Positions 1-7,486 of a stretch of 64,000 bases of DNA are shown piece after piece. Position 1 is the stretch's first letter; every line of letters starts with the position of its first letter. Origin of the DNA: Fluviicoccus keumensis (GTDB lineage: Bacteria; Pseudomonadota; Gammaproteobacteria; Pseudomonadales; Moraxellaceae). The notes below the pieces were generated by a model, which had not been told where the DNA came from, made no database searches, and worked only from the letters and a program-made list of their open reading frames with translations. The DNA lies in NCBI RefSeq assembly GCF_004217445.1, contig NZ_SHKX01000011.1:305163-369162 (forward strand), given 5' to 3'. The translations under genes and the position numbers were made by a program.

Positions 1-1
1 C

Positions 2-661
2 GAAGTGGCTGACGGTGAAGCCCGCGCTGCGCTGGCCGGCGGCAAGCTGCTGCGTCACGCTACGGTTTCCATCAAGCCCGATGTGGCCGCCTGGAGCGAA
101 GTGGTCCAGCAATTCAACGCGGACGGCAGCCCGGTCCTCAAGAACGGCGCTGTGGTTTTCAAGACCATCAAGCACAAGGCCGAGAAGTACAAGAAGTTTG
201 ATCCGATCAAGGATCTGCCTGCTTCCGTCGCGGTTACCGCCGCCAGCGACAAGGTGTTGGGCAGCAACGACGCCAACGGCCGTCCGACCATTCTGGATCT
301 GACCCCGGCCGCCGCCAGCGCCGCCGGTTGTGTCCAGCTGGTTGACCCGGCGGTGTACGCCAAGCCCGCCGTTGACGCCAAGAAGAATGACTACAAGCAG
401 TACCCGATTGTCGCCGTCAGCTACCTGATCGGTTACAACACCGGCAATGCTGACATGTTCGACGCCGCCACCAGCTCGGTGGTCACCAACGTCGCCAAGG
501 CTGACGCTGTTCGCGCGCTGTTCAAGGCGCCTTACGGCATCAGCACCAAGGTCAAGACCATCGGCAAGAAGAGCGGTTTCGCCGCCCTGACCCTGGGCCT
601 GGACGCCACCGCCAATGCCGCCAGCGCGACCGCTCTGGTGGATCGCTGCATCGCCAACTAA
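2..661 (+). CDS. PstS-like periplasmic substrate-binding protein, C-terminal part (5' end outside window)
   Basis: The reading frame is open from the first bases, so this is the C-terminal ~219 residues of a longer protein. The GTG at 5 is probably internal. The segment around residues 135-150 (YPIVAVSYLIGYNTGN) resembles the late part of PstS-type phosphate-binding proteins. Lys, Ala and Asp/Asn are abundant, as expected for an exported binding protein. The protein would sit in the periplasm or at the surface and bind phosphate or a similar anion, but ligand contacts lie mostly in the missing N-terminal part. An intrinsic terminator follows within 65 bp, so it is the last gene of its transcript. 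The family call rests on limited similarity; a PstS-related protein not tied to a transporter is possible. Confidence 0.5.
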   Translation, partial: EVADGEARAALAGGKLLRHATVSIKPDVAAWSEVVQQFNADGSPVLKNGAVVFKTIKHKAEKYKKFDPIKDLPASVAVTAASDKVLGSNDANGRPTILDLTPAAASAAGCVQLVDPAVYAKPAVDAKKNDYKQYPIVAVSYLIGYNTGNADMFDAATSSVVTNVAKADAVRALFKAPYGISTKVKTIGKKSGFAALTLGLDATANAASATALVDRCIAN

Positions 662-699
662 GTCTGATGGCCTTGTGCCAGGCCTGACGACGAAGTAGA

Positions 700-725
700 C
701 CCCCGCGCAATGCGGGGGTTTTTGT
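700..725 (+). terminator. Rho-independent terminator of the PstS-like gene
   Basis: A 7-bp GC stem (CCCCCGC / GCGGGGG, loop GCAAT) is followed directly by a T tract. It lies 40 bp after the stop codon of the upstream gene. Confidence 0.85.
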
Positions 726-834
726 TACAAGAGTCCCGCCTGCTGACCTCAAGCTGCAATATTCCCTTTTCACAATACCGCGCAGTTCTCGCCAACCGGC
801 GAAAGCCCACTCTGACTCTCTGCGGAGCCTAGCC

Positions 835-2751
835 ATGACACTGATGCGTATTGCCAAATACTCTTTCGCCGGAAGCCTGACACTGGCTTTGGCCGCTTGC
901 GGCGGCGGAGGGGGGGGCGGTGGTTCCTCCACATCCACCGCGCCAGCCGCCGCCAGCCTGAGCATGTCGATCGGCGTGCAGGGGCTGGATCTTTCCTGGA
1001 CCCCGGTCAGCGGCGTCACCAGCTATCGTCTTTATCAGGATGCCACCGGTTCGTCGGGTTTCACCCGTATCGGCGGAGACATCGCCGCCGCCTCCGGCAG
1101 CTACCGGCTTCCGGTCAGCAGTCATCTGCTGGACTGGCCCAACGCCCGGTTCCGCATCGACGCCTGCAACGGCGATAGCTGCACCGCTTCGCAACCCATC
1201 AGCGTGGTGAGCGGCATGTTGGCGTCAATCACCTACGTAAAGGCCTCCAATACCCAGGATGGCAGCCGCTTCGGCGGCTCGGCGGCGCTGAGCGGCGACG
1301 GCCGCACGCTGGTCGTTGGCTCTCCGCAGGTGAAGGATGAGGCCGAAGGCCTCTACATCGGCGATCGCTCGGTGGCGGGTTCCGGCGCGGACAATCACGG
1401 TGCGGTCTACGTCTATCAGATGGGCAGCAACGGGTTGTGGTCGCAGGTGTTGTACCTGAAAGCCCCGCATATCCGCGATGCGGACGGCAATCCCGAGGGC
1501 GGCTTTGGCGCGCGCTTTGGCACCGGAGTCGCGGTTAATAGTGACGGTAGTGTCATTGCTGTTGGCGCGGCAGGTGAGGGTAGTGGTGCAGTCGGCGTCA
1601 ACGGCGACCAGACTGACAGCACCCTGATCGACAGCGGCGCGGTTTACGTCTATAGCCGGGATACCGGCGGCAACTGGAGCGAACCGACTTATCTGAAGTC
1701 TTCCAACAGCCGCGACAACCAGCTGTTTGGCGCGGCGATCAGCCTCAGCAAGGACGGCAACCGTCTGGTGGTGGGCGCACCGGGCGAGGACAGCCCGGCC
1801 AAGGGCGTTAACGGCAACGGCGCCCTCACGGGCAGCACTGACAGCGGCGCTGCGTATCTGTTTGAAAAGTCGGGCGGAGCTTGGGCGCAGAAAGCCTATC
1901 TGAAAGCCAGCAACAGTCGCGCCAATGCTCGCTTCGGCGATAGCGTTGCCCTGGCGGGGGACGGCCAGACGGTAGCGGTCGGTTCACCGGGCGAAAACAG
2001 CAGCGCACGCGGCATCAACGGCAATCAGAACGCGGCCGGGCTGGATGACAGCGGCGCAGTGTACGTATTTGCCTACGATAACGGCGCGGCGCTTTGGACG
2101 CAGCAATCCTATATCAAGGCGTCCAACACCCCGCTGGCGACCGATGTCATTGACGGCCCGGAATTCGGGACGGCGGTTTCCCTCAGTGATAACGGGGCAT
2201 TGCTGGCCGTGGGCGCGCCTTATGTTGATAGCGATAACGCCACGCTGTCCTCGAACGACAACACCCGGAACCTGGGTGCGGTCTACTTGTTCAAGCGCGC
2301 GGCAGCGTGGGTGCAAACCGCCATGCTGAAGACCGTCAATACCGGCATGTTCGCCAACGTCGGATCGTCGGTGGCGCTTAGCGGCGACGGGACTTTGCTG
2401 GCCATCGGCGCGCCTGGCGATGCCACCCTCAGCCGCGGCATCAATGGCTCTACGGCCAGCGCGGGCGGTATCAACGAGAATGGCGGCGTGTACATGTTCG
2501 CCATCGACGGCAATGGTGCGGGTACGCAGCGAAGCTATGTCAAGGCGTCCAATACCATGACTTCATCGGCGGGCTTGTGGCTGGATATTCGTTCCCGCTT
2601 TGGTGATGTGGTGGCGTTGAGCACCGATGGCAAGCGTCTGGCGGTTGGAGCGCCGGGGGAATATGGCATGGCCAAGGGTGTGCATAATGGTGCTGATGTC
2701 GCGGGGTCGGATGTTTCCCGTCCGGAAGCCGGCGCGGTGTATCTGTATTAA
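835..2751 (+). CDS. FG-GAP repeat lipoprotein (integrin-alpha-like beta-propeller)
   Basis: A 638-residue exported lipoprotein. A signal peptide ends in the lipobox LALAAC with Cys22, then eight glycines as a flexible tether. Residues about 35-125 look like a fibronectin type III-like domain (LSWTPVSGVTSYRLY). The rest holds seven FG-GAP-type repeats of about 70 residues, each with a core such as RFG..xALSxDGxxLxVGAPGE and usually ending GAVYLY or GAVYVY. Seven repeats is the number expected for a closed propeller. Such proteins usually mediate surface adhesion or calcium and ligand binding; no enzymatic role is visible. A GGAG ribosome site lies 7 bases before ATG 835. An eight-G tract falls in the tether codons (910-917). 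The gene looks monocistronic, bounded by terminators. Confidence 0.8.
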   Translation: MTLMRIAKYSFAGSLTLALAACGGGGGGGGSSTSTAPAAASLSMSIGVQGLDLSWTPVSGVTSYRLYQDATGSSGFTRIGGDIAAASGSYRLPVSSHLLDWPNARFRIDACNGDSCTASQPISVVSGMLASITYVKASNTQDGSRFGGSAALSGDGRTLVVGSPQVKDEAEGLYIGDRSVAGSGADNHGAVYVYQMGSNGLWSQVLYLKAPHIRDADGNPEGGFGARFGTGVAVNSDGSVIAVGAAGEGSGAVGVNGDQTDSTLIDSGAVYVYSRDTGGNWSEPTYLKSSNSRDNQLFGAAISLSKDGNRLVVGAPGEDSPAKGVNGNGALTGSTDSGAAYLFEKSGGAWAQKAYLKASNSRANARFGDSVALAGDGQTVAVGSPGENSSARGINGNQNAAGLDDSGAVYVFAYDNGAALWTQQSYIKASNTPLATDVIDGPEFGTAVSLSDNGALLAVGAPYVDSDNATLSSNDNTRNLGAVYLFKRAAAWVQTAMLKTVNTGMFANVGSSVALSGDGTLLAIGAPGDATLSRGINGSTASAGGINENGGVYMFAIDGNGAGTQRSYVKASNTMTSSAGLWLDIRSRFGDVVALSTDGKRLAVGAPGEYGMAKGVHNGADVAGSDVSRPEAGAVYLY

Positions 2752-2792
2752 GCCACACGTTTGGCGGGGCAGGCCATAGGCCTGCTGCAGTA

Positions 2793-2826
2793 AAGAAAAG
2801 CCCGTCCATGACGGGTTTTTCTTTTT
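2793..2826 (+). terminator. Rho-independent terminator of the FG-GAP lipoprotein gene
   Basis: An A-rich run, the stem CCCGT / ACGGG (2801-2805 / 2811-2815) and a T tract interrupted by one C. Just upstream, 2769-2785 is a 7-bp perfect inverted repeat (GCAGGCC / GGCCTGC) that may add a second hairpin. Confidence 0.75.
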
Positions 2827-2861
2827 GGCGGAGTGTGCTGCATTAATATTAATAAAGGCAT

Positions 2862-2874
2862 AAAGGTGTCTGAC
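2862..2874. repeat. 13-bp direct repeat, left copy
   Basis: AAAGGTGTCTGAC occurs here and again at 4100-4112, on either side of the mosaic gene at 2976-4088. Strings of this kind recur near small mobile elements and insertion hot spots in many proteobacteria, but no transposase is visible here. Confidence 0.6.
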
Positions 2875-2975
2875 TCCGTTATCCACTCCAGTACTTGGCC
2901 CAAACCAGACGCTGCGTTTACACTACCCACAGGGCCCGATGACAGGGTTGCGTTGAAATATCAGAGAGGATGATG

Positions 2976-4088
2976 ATGAGCGGCGAAGCATTTTACGTGT
3001 GGGATCTGGCGGGTGAGCAAGTTGCTCCGAAATATGAGGATTTATTGCCTGCATTCCGCCGCGCGCTGGCGCGCGAAGATGTTCCTCCGATGGATAAGAT
3101 GCTGGTGCTGGCACGCCTGTTGCCGCAAGTAGTCCGTGATAATCCCGATATTGATACGGACGTGGCGGACTTCTTCGGGCGTGTTGAGTCTTGGGCGCTG
3201 TCGAACTACTATGGTGCCTTGCGCTTGGAACTGCCGGCGGATCCGTTCTGGATCGCCAAGCGGATTCTGGTGAAAGTCGCCTCGGAAGTGGGCGTGGTGC
3301 TTTTCGACGACTTACAAGGAGTGTTCTTCCTGCCGGATGGGCGTATTTTGCCGGAGGCACAGGGCAAGAAATGGCAAGGTGCGATTCACTATCTGGAAGG
3401 GCAGCATGATTTTCCTACGACGGTGCCGCAGTTCAAGAAATTGGCTTTCCCGTTGCTTGAGGCTATATTAATCCGGCGGGGGTATGTGGTGGATGAGGTG
3501 TTGCAGAGGGAGAATGGGGGATATAATTTTTCAAGACAGGTAGAATGTGGTGTTCAAATGGTTGGATTCAAGTTTGAGCGATCTTATCAGGGTTTTACAA
3601 TCCCATTATCTATTCAAATGTCTGTTGATGTTGTTAATGATATTCTAAGTAAATTTAGTTTTTCAAATTATGATTATTTGTATATATTTGAATTGTATGA
3701 TAGTTTTAAAGAAAAACTGGGTGATGCTCTATATGTTTCTGATGTTGAGTCGCTAAATGAGTTGTTGAGTGCAATCGAAAGTTACGTTTTAAGTATCCAT
3801 GAGTCCACCAAAAATATTATGGGCTTGAATGATTTAGTGGAAGGAAGGCTTGGAGAAACATTATCAAGAAGAATTCTTGGTGTTTGGACAGCACCTAAAG
3901 CTTTGATAACTCTAAGGCTTGCTGGCAATAAAGACTTTGATAGATTTGCAATTGAAATTCCATCCAATGTAAGAGTTTGGGGGCGAATTGGTAAGGCTCA
4001 GGGCTTGGCTGAGTGGCCAAAACTTGTAGAGTATTTAAAAACTCATTTTGATGATGATGGTAAACCCATAGAGCAATCAGGTACATAA
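2976..4088 (+). CDS. Unrecognised protein, mosaic gene with AT-rich 3' half
   Basis: I do not recognise this ~370-residue protein. Three ATGs stand in tandem (2970, 2973, 2976); the third has the best spacing to GAGAGGA. There is no signal peptide or transmembrane segment, so it is probably cytoplasmic. The first ~165 residues are GC-rich and acidic-hydrophobic, with an Ala-Arg-Glu-rich helical start. From about base 3460 to the stop, base composition falls sharply to AT-rich with A/T-ending codons, and the protein becomes rich in Ser, Asn, Ile, Phe and Tyr. The reading frame is intact across the join. This suggests that the 3' part arrived by recombination onto a resident 5' part. Direct repeats lie on both sides and tRNA-Arg is nearby. 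An effector, immunity or defence role is possible but not shown by any motif. Confidence 0.6.
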   Translation: MSGEAFYVWDLAGEQVAPKYEDLLPAFRRALAREDVPPMDKMLVLARLLPQVVRDNPDIDTDVADFFGRVESWALSNYYGALRLELPADPFWIAKRILVKVASEVGVVLFDDLQGVFFLPDGRILPEAQGKKWQGAIHYLEGQHDFPTTVPQFKKLAFPLLEAILIRRGYVVDEVLQRENGGYNFSRQVECGVQMVGFKFERSYQGFTIPLSIQMSVDVVNDILSKFSFSNYDYLYIFELYDSFKEKLGDALYVSDVESLNELLSAIESYVLSIHESTKNIMGLNDLVEGRLGETLSRRILGVWTAPKALITLRLAGNKDFDRFAIEIPSNVRVWGRIGKAQGLAEWPKLVEYLKTHFDDDGKPIEQSGT

Positions 4089-4099
4089 AACGTCCAAAG

Positions 4100-4112
4100 A
4101 AAGGTGTCTGAC
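4100..4112. repeat. 13-bp direct repeat, right copy
   Basis: Second copy of AAAGGTGTCTGAC, 11 bases after the stop codon of the mosaic gene. The two copies frame that gene and its upstream region. Confidence 0.6.
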
Positions 4113-4383
4113 CTCTTTCCCCGCCGTGAGAACATCCGCCTGCGGCGGGCCCTCCTTTTGGGTCGCCAAAAGGAGGCAAAAGCGAGTCCTTCGCCAAAAC
4201 TCGCGCAAGGGCAGTTCACTGTTTAAAAGGTGCGATTAACCGGCTTCGATGAAGGTGGTGTGGCTCGGACAATGGCTGCGGACGGCAAGAGCTTGGAATT
4301 GGGGTTGTGCGCTTCGTGTGTGTTGGAGATTCAGGTGTTCAGGATCAGGTTTTTTGCGGAGAATATATTGCTTGAGGGGGAGA
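4113..4383. other. Non-coding spacer with a 10-bp hairpin, between mosaic gene and tRNA-Arg
   Basis: No convincing gene is present. A perfect 10-bp stem (CCTCCTTTTG / CAAAAGGAGG, loop 4161-4166) lies at 4151-4176, preceded by GC-rich sequence. It resembles the repetitive intergenic sequence often found beside stable RNA genes in proteobacteria. The rest of the spacer shows nothing I can name. Open frames here on both strands are short or antisense to the tRNA. Confidence 0.45.
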
Positions 4384-4460
4384 TGGCGCGCCCGGCGGGA
4401 TTCGAACCCACGACCCCTGCCTTCGGAGGGCAGTACTCTATCCAGCTGAGCTACGGGCGC
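4384..4460 (-). tRNA. tRNA-Arg (anticodon CCG)
   Basis: On the minus strand the sequence folds as a full cloverleaf. The acceptor arms are GCGCCCG (4454-4460) and its partner at 4388-4394, the D-arm is AGCTCAGCTGGATAGAG, and the T-loop is GGTTCGAATCC-like. The anticodon loop CTCCGAA gives anticodon CCG, which reads CGG codons. CCA is encoded at 4384-4386. The sequence is very close to the Escherichia coli tRNA-Arg(CCG). tRNA genes of this kind are common integration sites, which matters for the mosaic gene next to it. Confidence 0.95.
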
Positions 4461-4474
4461 TTTGCAGGGGCGCA

Positions 4475-4503
4475 ATCATACCCGCCCCGCCATCGGTCGT
4501 CCA
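4475..4503 (-). promoter_or_regulatory. Sigma-70-type promoter of tRNA-Arg
   Basis: On the minus strand, -35 TGGACG (4498-4503) and -10 TATGAT (4475-4480) are separated by 17 bp. A GC-rich stretch follows the -10, as in the discriminators of stringently controlled stable RNA promoters. The -10 lies 14 bases before the mature tRNA 5' end. Confidence 0.6.
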
Positions 4504-4533
4504 TGCCTTTTCGTGCAAATGGGTTGTTCAGCT

Positions 4534-4561
4534 TTGTCCTCACCGCATTTGCGGTTATACT
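4534..4561 (+). promoter_or_regulatory. Candidate sigma-70 promoter of the cytochrome c5-like gene
   Basis: -35 TTGTCC (4534-4539) and -10 TATACT (4556-4561) are spaced by 16 bp. Transcription would start near 4568, leaving a leader of about 34 bases before GTG 4602. This supports the short start chosen for the gene. Confidence 0.45.
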
Positions 4562-4601
4562 CGCCGCCATCAAGAATCAACCTGCTGCTGTGAGGCGTTC
4601 C

Positions 4602-5018
4602 GTGAAGAAATTTGTTCTGTTTGCTTTGTTGGGTCTGGGCTTCATGTCGTCTGCGATGGCGGCCCAGGATGAAGCCGAAGTCATCAGCCGCATCAAGCTG
4701 GTGGGTGAAGTTTGCGTGCAGGGCAAGCCCTGTTCCGTGAAGACCCCGGTCGTGGCCGCCGCCGCTGCTCCGGCCCCGGGCGCGGCTCCCCGCTCCGGCG
4801 AGGAAATCTTCAAGGCCGTGTGTAGCGGTTGCCACGGCGCCGGTGTCATGGGCGCTCCCAAGTTCGGTACTGCCGATTGGGCTCCGCGTGTCGCCAAGGG
4901 CAAGGCCACCCTGTACCAGCACGCGCTGGGCGGTTTCAACATGATGCCCGCCAAGGGCGGCTGCGCGGTTTGCTCCGAGCAGGAAATCAAGAACGGCGTC
5001 GATTACATGGCCAAGTAA
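4602..5018 (+). CDS. Cytochrome c5-like class I c-type cytochrome
   Basis: A 138-residue exported monohaem cytochrome. GTG 4602 is chosen because it opens a typical signal peptide (VKKFVLFALLGLGFMSSAMA). The longer upstream frame would run through the antisense of tRNA-Arg. The mature protein has an acidic N-terminus, an Ala/Pro-rich linker and a cytochrome c domain with haem motif CSGCH and a later Met (NMMPAKGG) as likely sixth ligand. Two cysteines in GGCAVCSEQE near the end are characteristic of the c5 type. It would carry electrons in the periplasm to a terminal oxidase or denitrification enzyme. A rep helicase gene lies close by, as in Pseudomonas. Confidence 0.88.
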   Translation: MKKFVLFALLGLGFMSSAMAAQDEAEVISRIKLVGEVCVQGKPCSVKTPVVAAAAAPAPGAAPRSGEEIFKAVCSGCHGAGVMGAPKFGTADWAPRVAKGKATLYQHALGGFNMMPAKGGCAVCSEQEIKNGVDYMAK

Positions 5019-5030
5019 TCCGCCTGATAT

Positions 5031-5059
5031 AAAAAAACCCGCTGCGGCGGGTTTTTTTT
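5031..5059. terminator. Bidirectional Rho-independent terminator
   Basis: Seven A, stem CCCGC / GCGGG with loop TGCG, then a run of T. It can serve both the cytochrome gene on plus and the DUF2788 gene on minus, which converge here. Confidence 0.9.
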
Positions 5060-5076
5060 ATGCCTGAAAACCGGGC

Positions 5077-5277
5077 TTATTTGTTGATGACAAACTGCAG
5101 CACGATCTTGATCGTATAGCCCAGAAAGCCCACGCCAAGCGCAATGAACAGTGCAAAAGTCCCCATCTTGCCCGCATTGGATTTCTTGGCCAGATCCCAG
5201 ATCACGAACATCAGGAAGGCGATGAAGGCGGGAACCGCCAGGTTCATGCCCAGTTGGGTCAGCATTTCATCGGTCAT
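5077..5277 (-). CDS. DUF2788 family small membrane protein
   Basis: A 66-residue protein with two hydrophobic helices (about residues 12-30 and 40-63) joined by the charged loop DLAKKSNAGK. The pattern WDLA+KS+AGKxGTF is typical of DUF2788. No function is established for the family; it should lie in the inner membrane. A GGAGA site precedes the ATG by 6 bases. It starts 12 bp after the rep stop codon, so it is probably the second gene of a rep transcript. Confidence 0.82.
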   Translation of the reverse strand: MTDEMLTQLGMNLAVPAFIAFLMFVIWDLAKKSNAGKMGTFALFIALGVGFLGYTIKIVLQFVINK

Positions 5278-5289
5278 GGCGGTCTCCGG

Positions 5290-7317
5290 TTATTTCAGTA
5301 GGGCGCGAAGGTTGGCGAGGTGGGCGGCTCCGATCCGTTGCTTTTCCTGAGGCGTGCGGGTGCTGGTGCGCCCGATCCATTCGATTTCCTCGTGCGGCAA
5401 TTCATCCAGGAAGCGGCTGGGCATGGTGGAGCGGAAATCGCCCCCGGCCTTGCGGCGTTCGGCCAGCGTCAGCGTCAGCGTCTGCTTGGCGCGGGTGATG
5501 CCCACGTACATCAGTCGGCGTTCTTCTTCCACCGTATCGGCGTCGATGCTGTTGCGGTGCGGCAGCAGGTCTTCTTCCAGGCCGATAATGTAGACGTGCG
5601 GGTATTCCAGTCCCTTCGAGGCATGCAGCGTCAGCAATTGCACGCGGTCGCTGTCGTCTTCCTCGGCCTGCTGATCCAGCAGGTCAATCAGCACCAGCTT
5701 GCGGATTACCGCCTCGATGTTCTTGTCGTCCTCGGATTCGGCCTTGTTCAGCATGCCCTGGATCGAGGTCAGCAAAAAGTTGATGTTCTCCAGCCGGGCT
5801 TCCGCGCCTTGCGGCGTCGGGGCCTGTTCGCGGATGTAATCCTCGAAATCAATATCGTTCAGCAGCTTGCGGATTTCCGGCACCGGCTCGGTGGTTTCCA
5901 GAATCTCGCGGGTGTGATGTTCCAGCCACTGCGCGAACTCCTGCAAGGTCACTAAGGCCTTCTTCTGGCCCAAGGCTTCGGCCAGTCCGAATTCCTGGCA
6001 GGCGGTCAGTAGCGACACGCCGCGCTGTTGCGCATAACTGGCCAATTTCTCCAGCGTGGTCGGGCCGATGCCGCGCTTCGGGGTATTGATGATGCGCAGG
6101 AAGGCGCTGTCGTCAGACGGATTGATGATCAGCCGCAGGTAGGACATCACGTCCTTGATTTCGGCGCGGGAGTAGAAGGACTGGCCGCCGGAAATCTTGT
6201 AGGGAATCTGCAGTTCGCGCAGCTGCGTTTCAATGGCCTTGGCCTGGAAGTTGCCGCGATAGAGGATGGCGTAATCCTTCCAGGTGCGGCTGTTGATCAG
6301 CTTGTGGTGAATCAGGTCGTTGGCGACGCGCTCGGCCTCGTCGCGGTCAGTGGGGCAGGTGATGATGCGGATGCGGTCGCCCAGCCCGTGCTGGCTCCAC
6401 AGCTTCTTTTCGAAGACGTGCGGGTTGTTGCCGATCACCGAGTTGGCGGCGGTCAGGATGCGCGCCATCGAGCGGTAGTTCTGTTCCAGCTTTACCACCT
6501 TCAGGTTCGGATAGTCGTGGGTCAGCTGGATCATGTTTTCCGGCTTGGCGCCGCGCCAGGCGTAGATACTCTGGTCGTCGTCGCCCACGGCGGTGAAGCG
6601 GGCGCGGGCGCCGACCAGCAGTTTCACCAGCAGGTACTGGGCGGTGTTGGTGTCCTGGTATTCGTCCACCAGCAGGTAATGCACGCGTTCCTGCCATTTC
6701 TCGCGGATGGCCTGGTTTTCCTGCAACAGGCGCGTGGGAATGGCGATCAGGTCGTCAAAGTCGACGGCGTTATAGGCGCGCAGGTGACGCTGATAGGCTT
6801 CGTAGATTTGCGCGGCGATCAGTTCTTCATTGGTGGTGGCGACGCTGACCGCCTGCACCGGCTGGATCAGGTCGTTCTTCCAGTCGGAAATCTTCTTGAT
6901 GATGAACTTCATCGCCTCCTTGCGGTCGGCGGCCGGGCTGTTTTCCTTGTGCAGCAGGTCGGCCAGCAGGCGCTGGGCGTCATCGGAATCCAGGATCGAG
7001 AAGTTCTGCTTCAGTCCGGCGGCTTCCAGTTCGTGCCGGATCATGGTCAGGCCAAGCGTGTGGAAGGTGGAAACGCTGATGCCCTGGGCGTTCTTGCCGC
7101 TCAGCAGCTTGCCGACCCGTTCCTTCATTTCCCGCGCCGCCTTGTTGGTAAAGGTGACGGCGAAAATGCGGTGCGGCTTGATACCGCATTCTTCAATCAG
7201 GTAGGCGATCTTGCGCGTAATCACGGAGGTCTTGCCGGATCCGGCGCCCGCCAGCACCAGCAAGGGGCCGTCAATGTACTTCATCGCTTCAAGTTGGCGT
7301 GGATTGAGAGTGCTCAT
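5290..7317 (-). CDS. rep: ATP-dependent DNA helicase Rep
   Basis: A 675-residue superfamily 1A 3'-5' helicase, the normal length for Rep. Visible motifs include Walker A AGAGSGKT (residues 23-30), FTNKAAREM (motif Ia), DEYQDTN (about 215-221), the GDDDQSIYAWRGA segment (motif III), and LTLHASKGLEYPHVYI and YVGITRAK near the end (motifs V-VI). Rep travels with the replisome, removes protein roadblocks and helps restart forks. The N-terminus matches Rep rather than UvrD or PcrA (LNPRQLEAMKYIDGPLLVLA). It is followed by the DUF2788 gene. Confidence 0.95.
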   Translation of the reverse strand: MSTLNPRQLEAMKYIDGPLLVLAGAGSGKTSVITRKIAYLIEECGIKPHRIFAVTFTNKAAREMKERVGKLLSGKNAQGISVSTFHTLGLTMIRHELEAAGLKQNFSILDSDDAQRLLADLLHKENSPAADRKEAMKFIIKKISDWKNDLIQPVQAVSVATTNEELIAAQIYEAYQRHLRAYNAVDFDDLIAIPTRLLQENQAIREKWQERVHYLLVDEYQDTNTAQYLLVKLLVGARARFTAVGDDDQSIYAWRGAKPENMIQLTHDYPNLKVVKLEQNYRSMARILTAANSVIGNNPHVFEKKLWSQHGLGDRIRIITCPTDRDEAERVANDLIHHKLINSRTWKDYAILYRGNFQAKAIETQLRELQIPYKISGGQSFYSRAEIKDVMSYLRLIINPSDDSAFLRIINTPKRGIGPTTLEKLASYAQQRGVSLLTACQEFGLAEALGQKKALVTLQEFAQWLEHHTREILETTEPVPEIRKLLNDIDFEDYIREQAPTPQGAEARLENINFLLTSIQGMLNKAESEDDKNIEAVIRKLVLIDLLDQQAEEDDSDRVQLLTLHASKGLEYPHVYIIGLEEDLLPHRNSIDADTVEEERRLMYVGITRAKQTLTLTLAERRKAGGDFRSTMPSRFLDELPHEEIEWIGRTSTRTPQEKQRIGAAHLANLRALLK

Positions 7318-7438
7318 GAGGTTCCGGCAGGGAAGTGAGGGCGTTTCGGGAAGGTTGCGATTGTACGGTGAAGGGGGAGGGGAAACAATTGGCCGAGGCG
7401 GTGTCGGCGTCAGGATGCGACGGGTTTAACGGGAAACC

Positions 7439-7465
7439 CCACCGGGCTGGGAGTTGACCCGGTGG
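7439..7465 (-). terminator. Hairpin downstream of the short-chain dehydrogenase gene
   Basis: A perfect 8-bp inverted repeat (CCACCGGG / CCCGGTGG, 11-base loop), 22 bases past the minus-strand gene's stop. No long T tract follows, so termination is likely but unproven. Confidence 0.45.
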
Positions 7466-7486
7466 AGGAAATTGCCGCAGGAAGAA

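Noticed and set aside
4230..4601. Upstream extension of the cytochrome gene to an ATG at 4230
   Set aside because: It runs through the antisense of tRNA-Arg and its promoter; the signal peptide begins at GTG 4602.
5320..7338. Long plus-strand open frames (211 and 436 codons) opposite rep
   Set aside because: Both are antisense to rep, have no family motif and biased composition, and arise from GC-rich codon use on the other strand.
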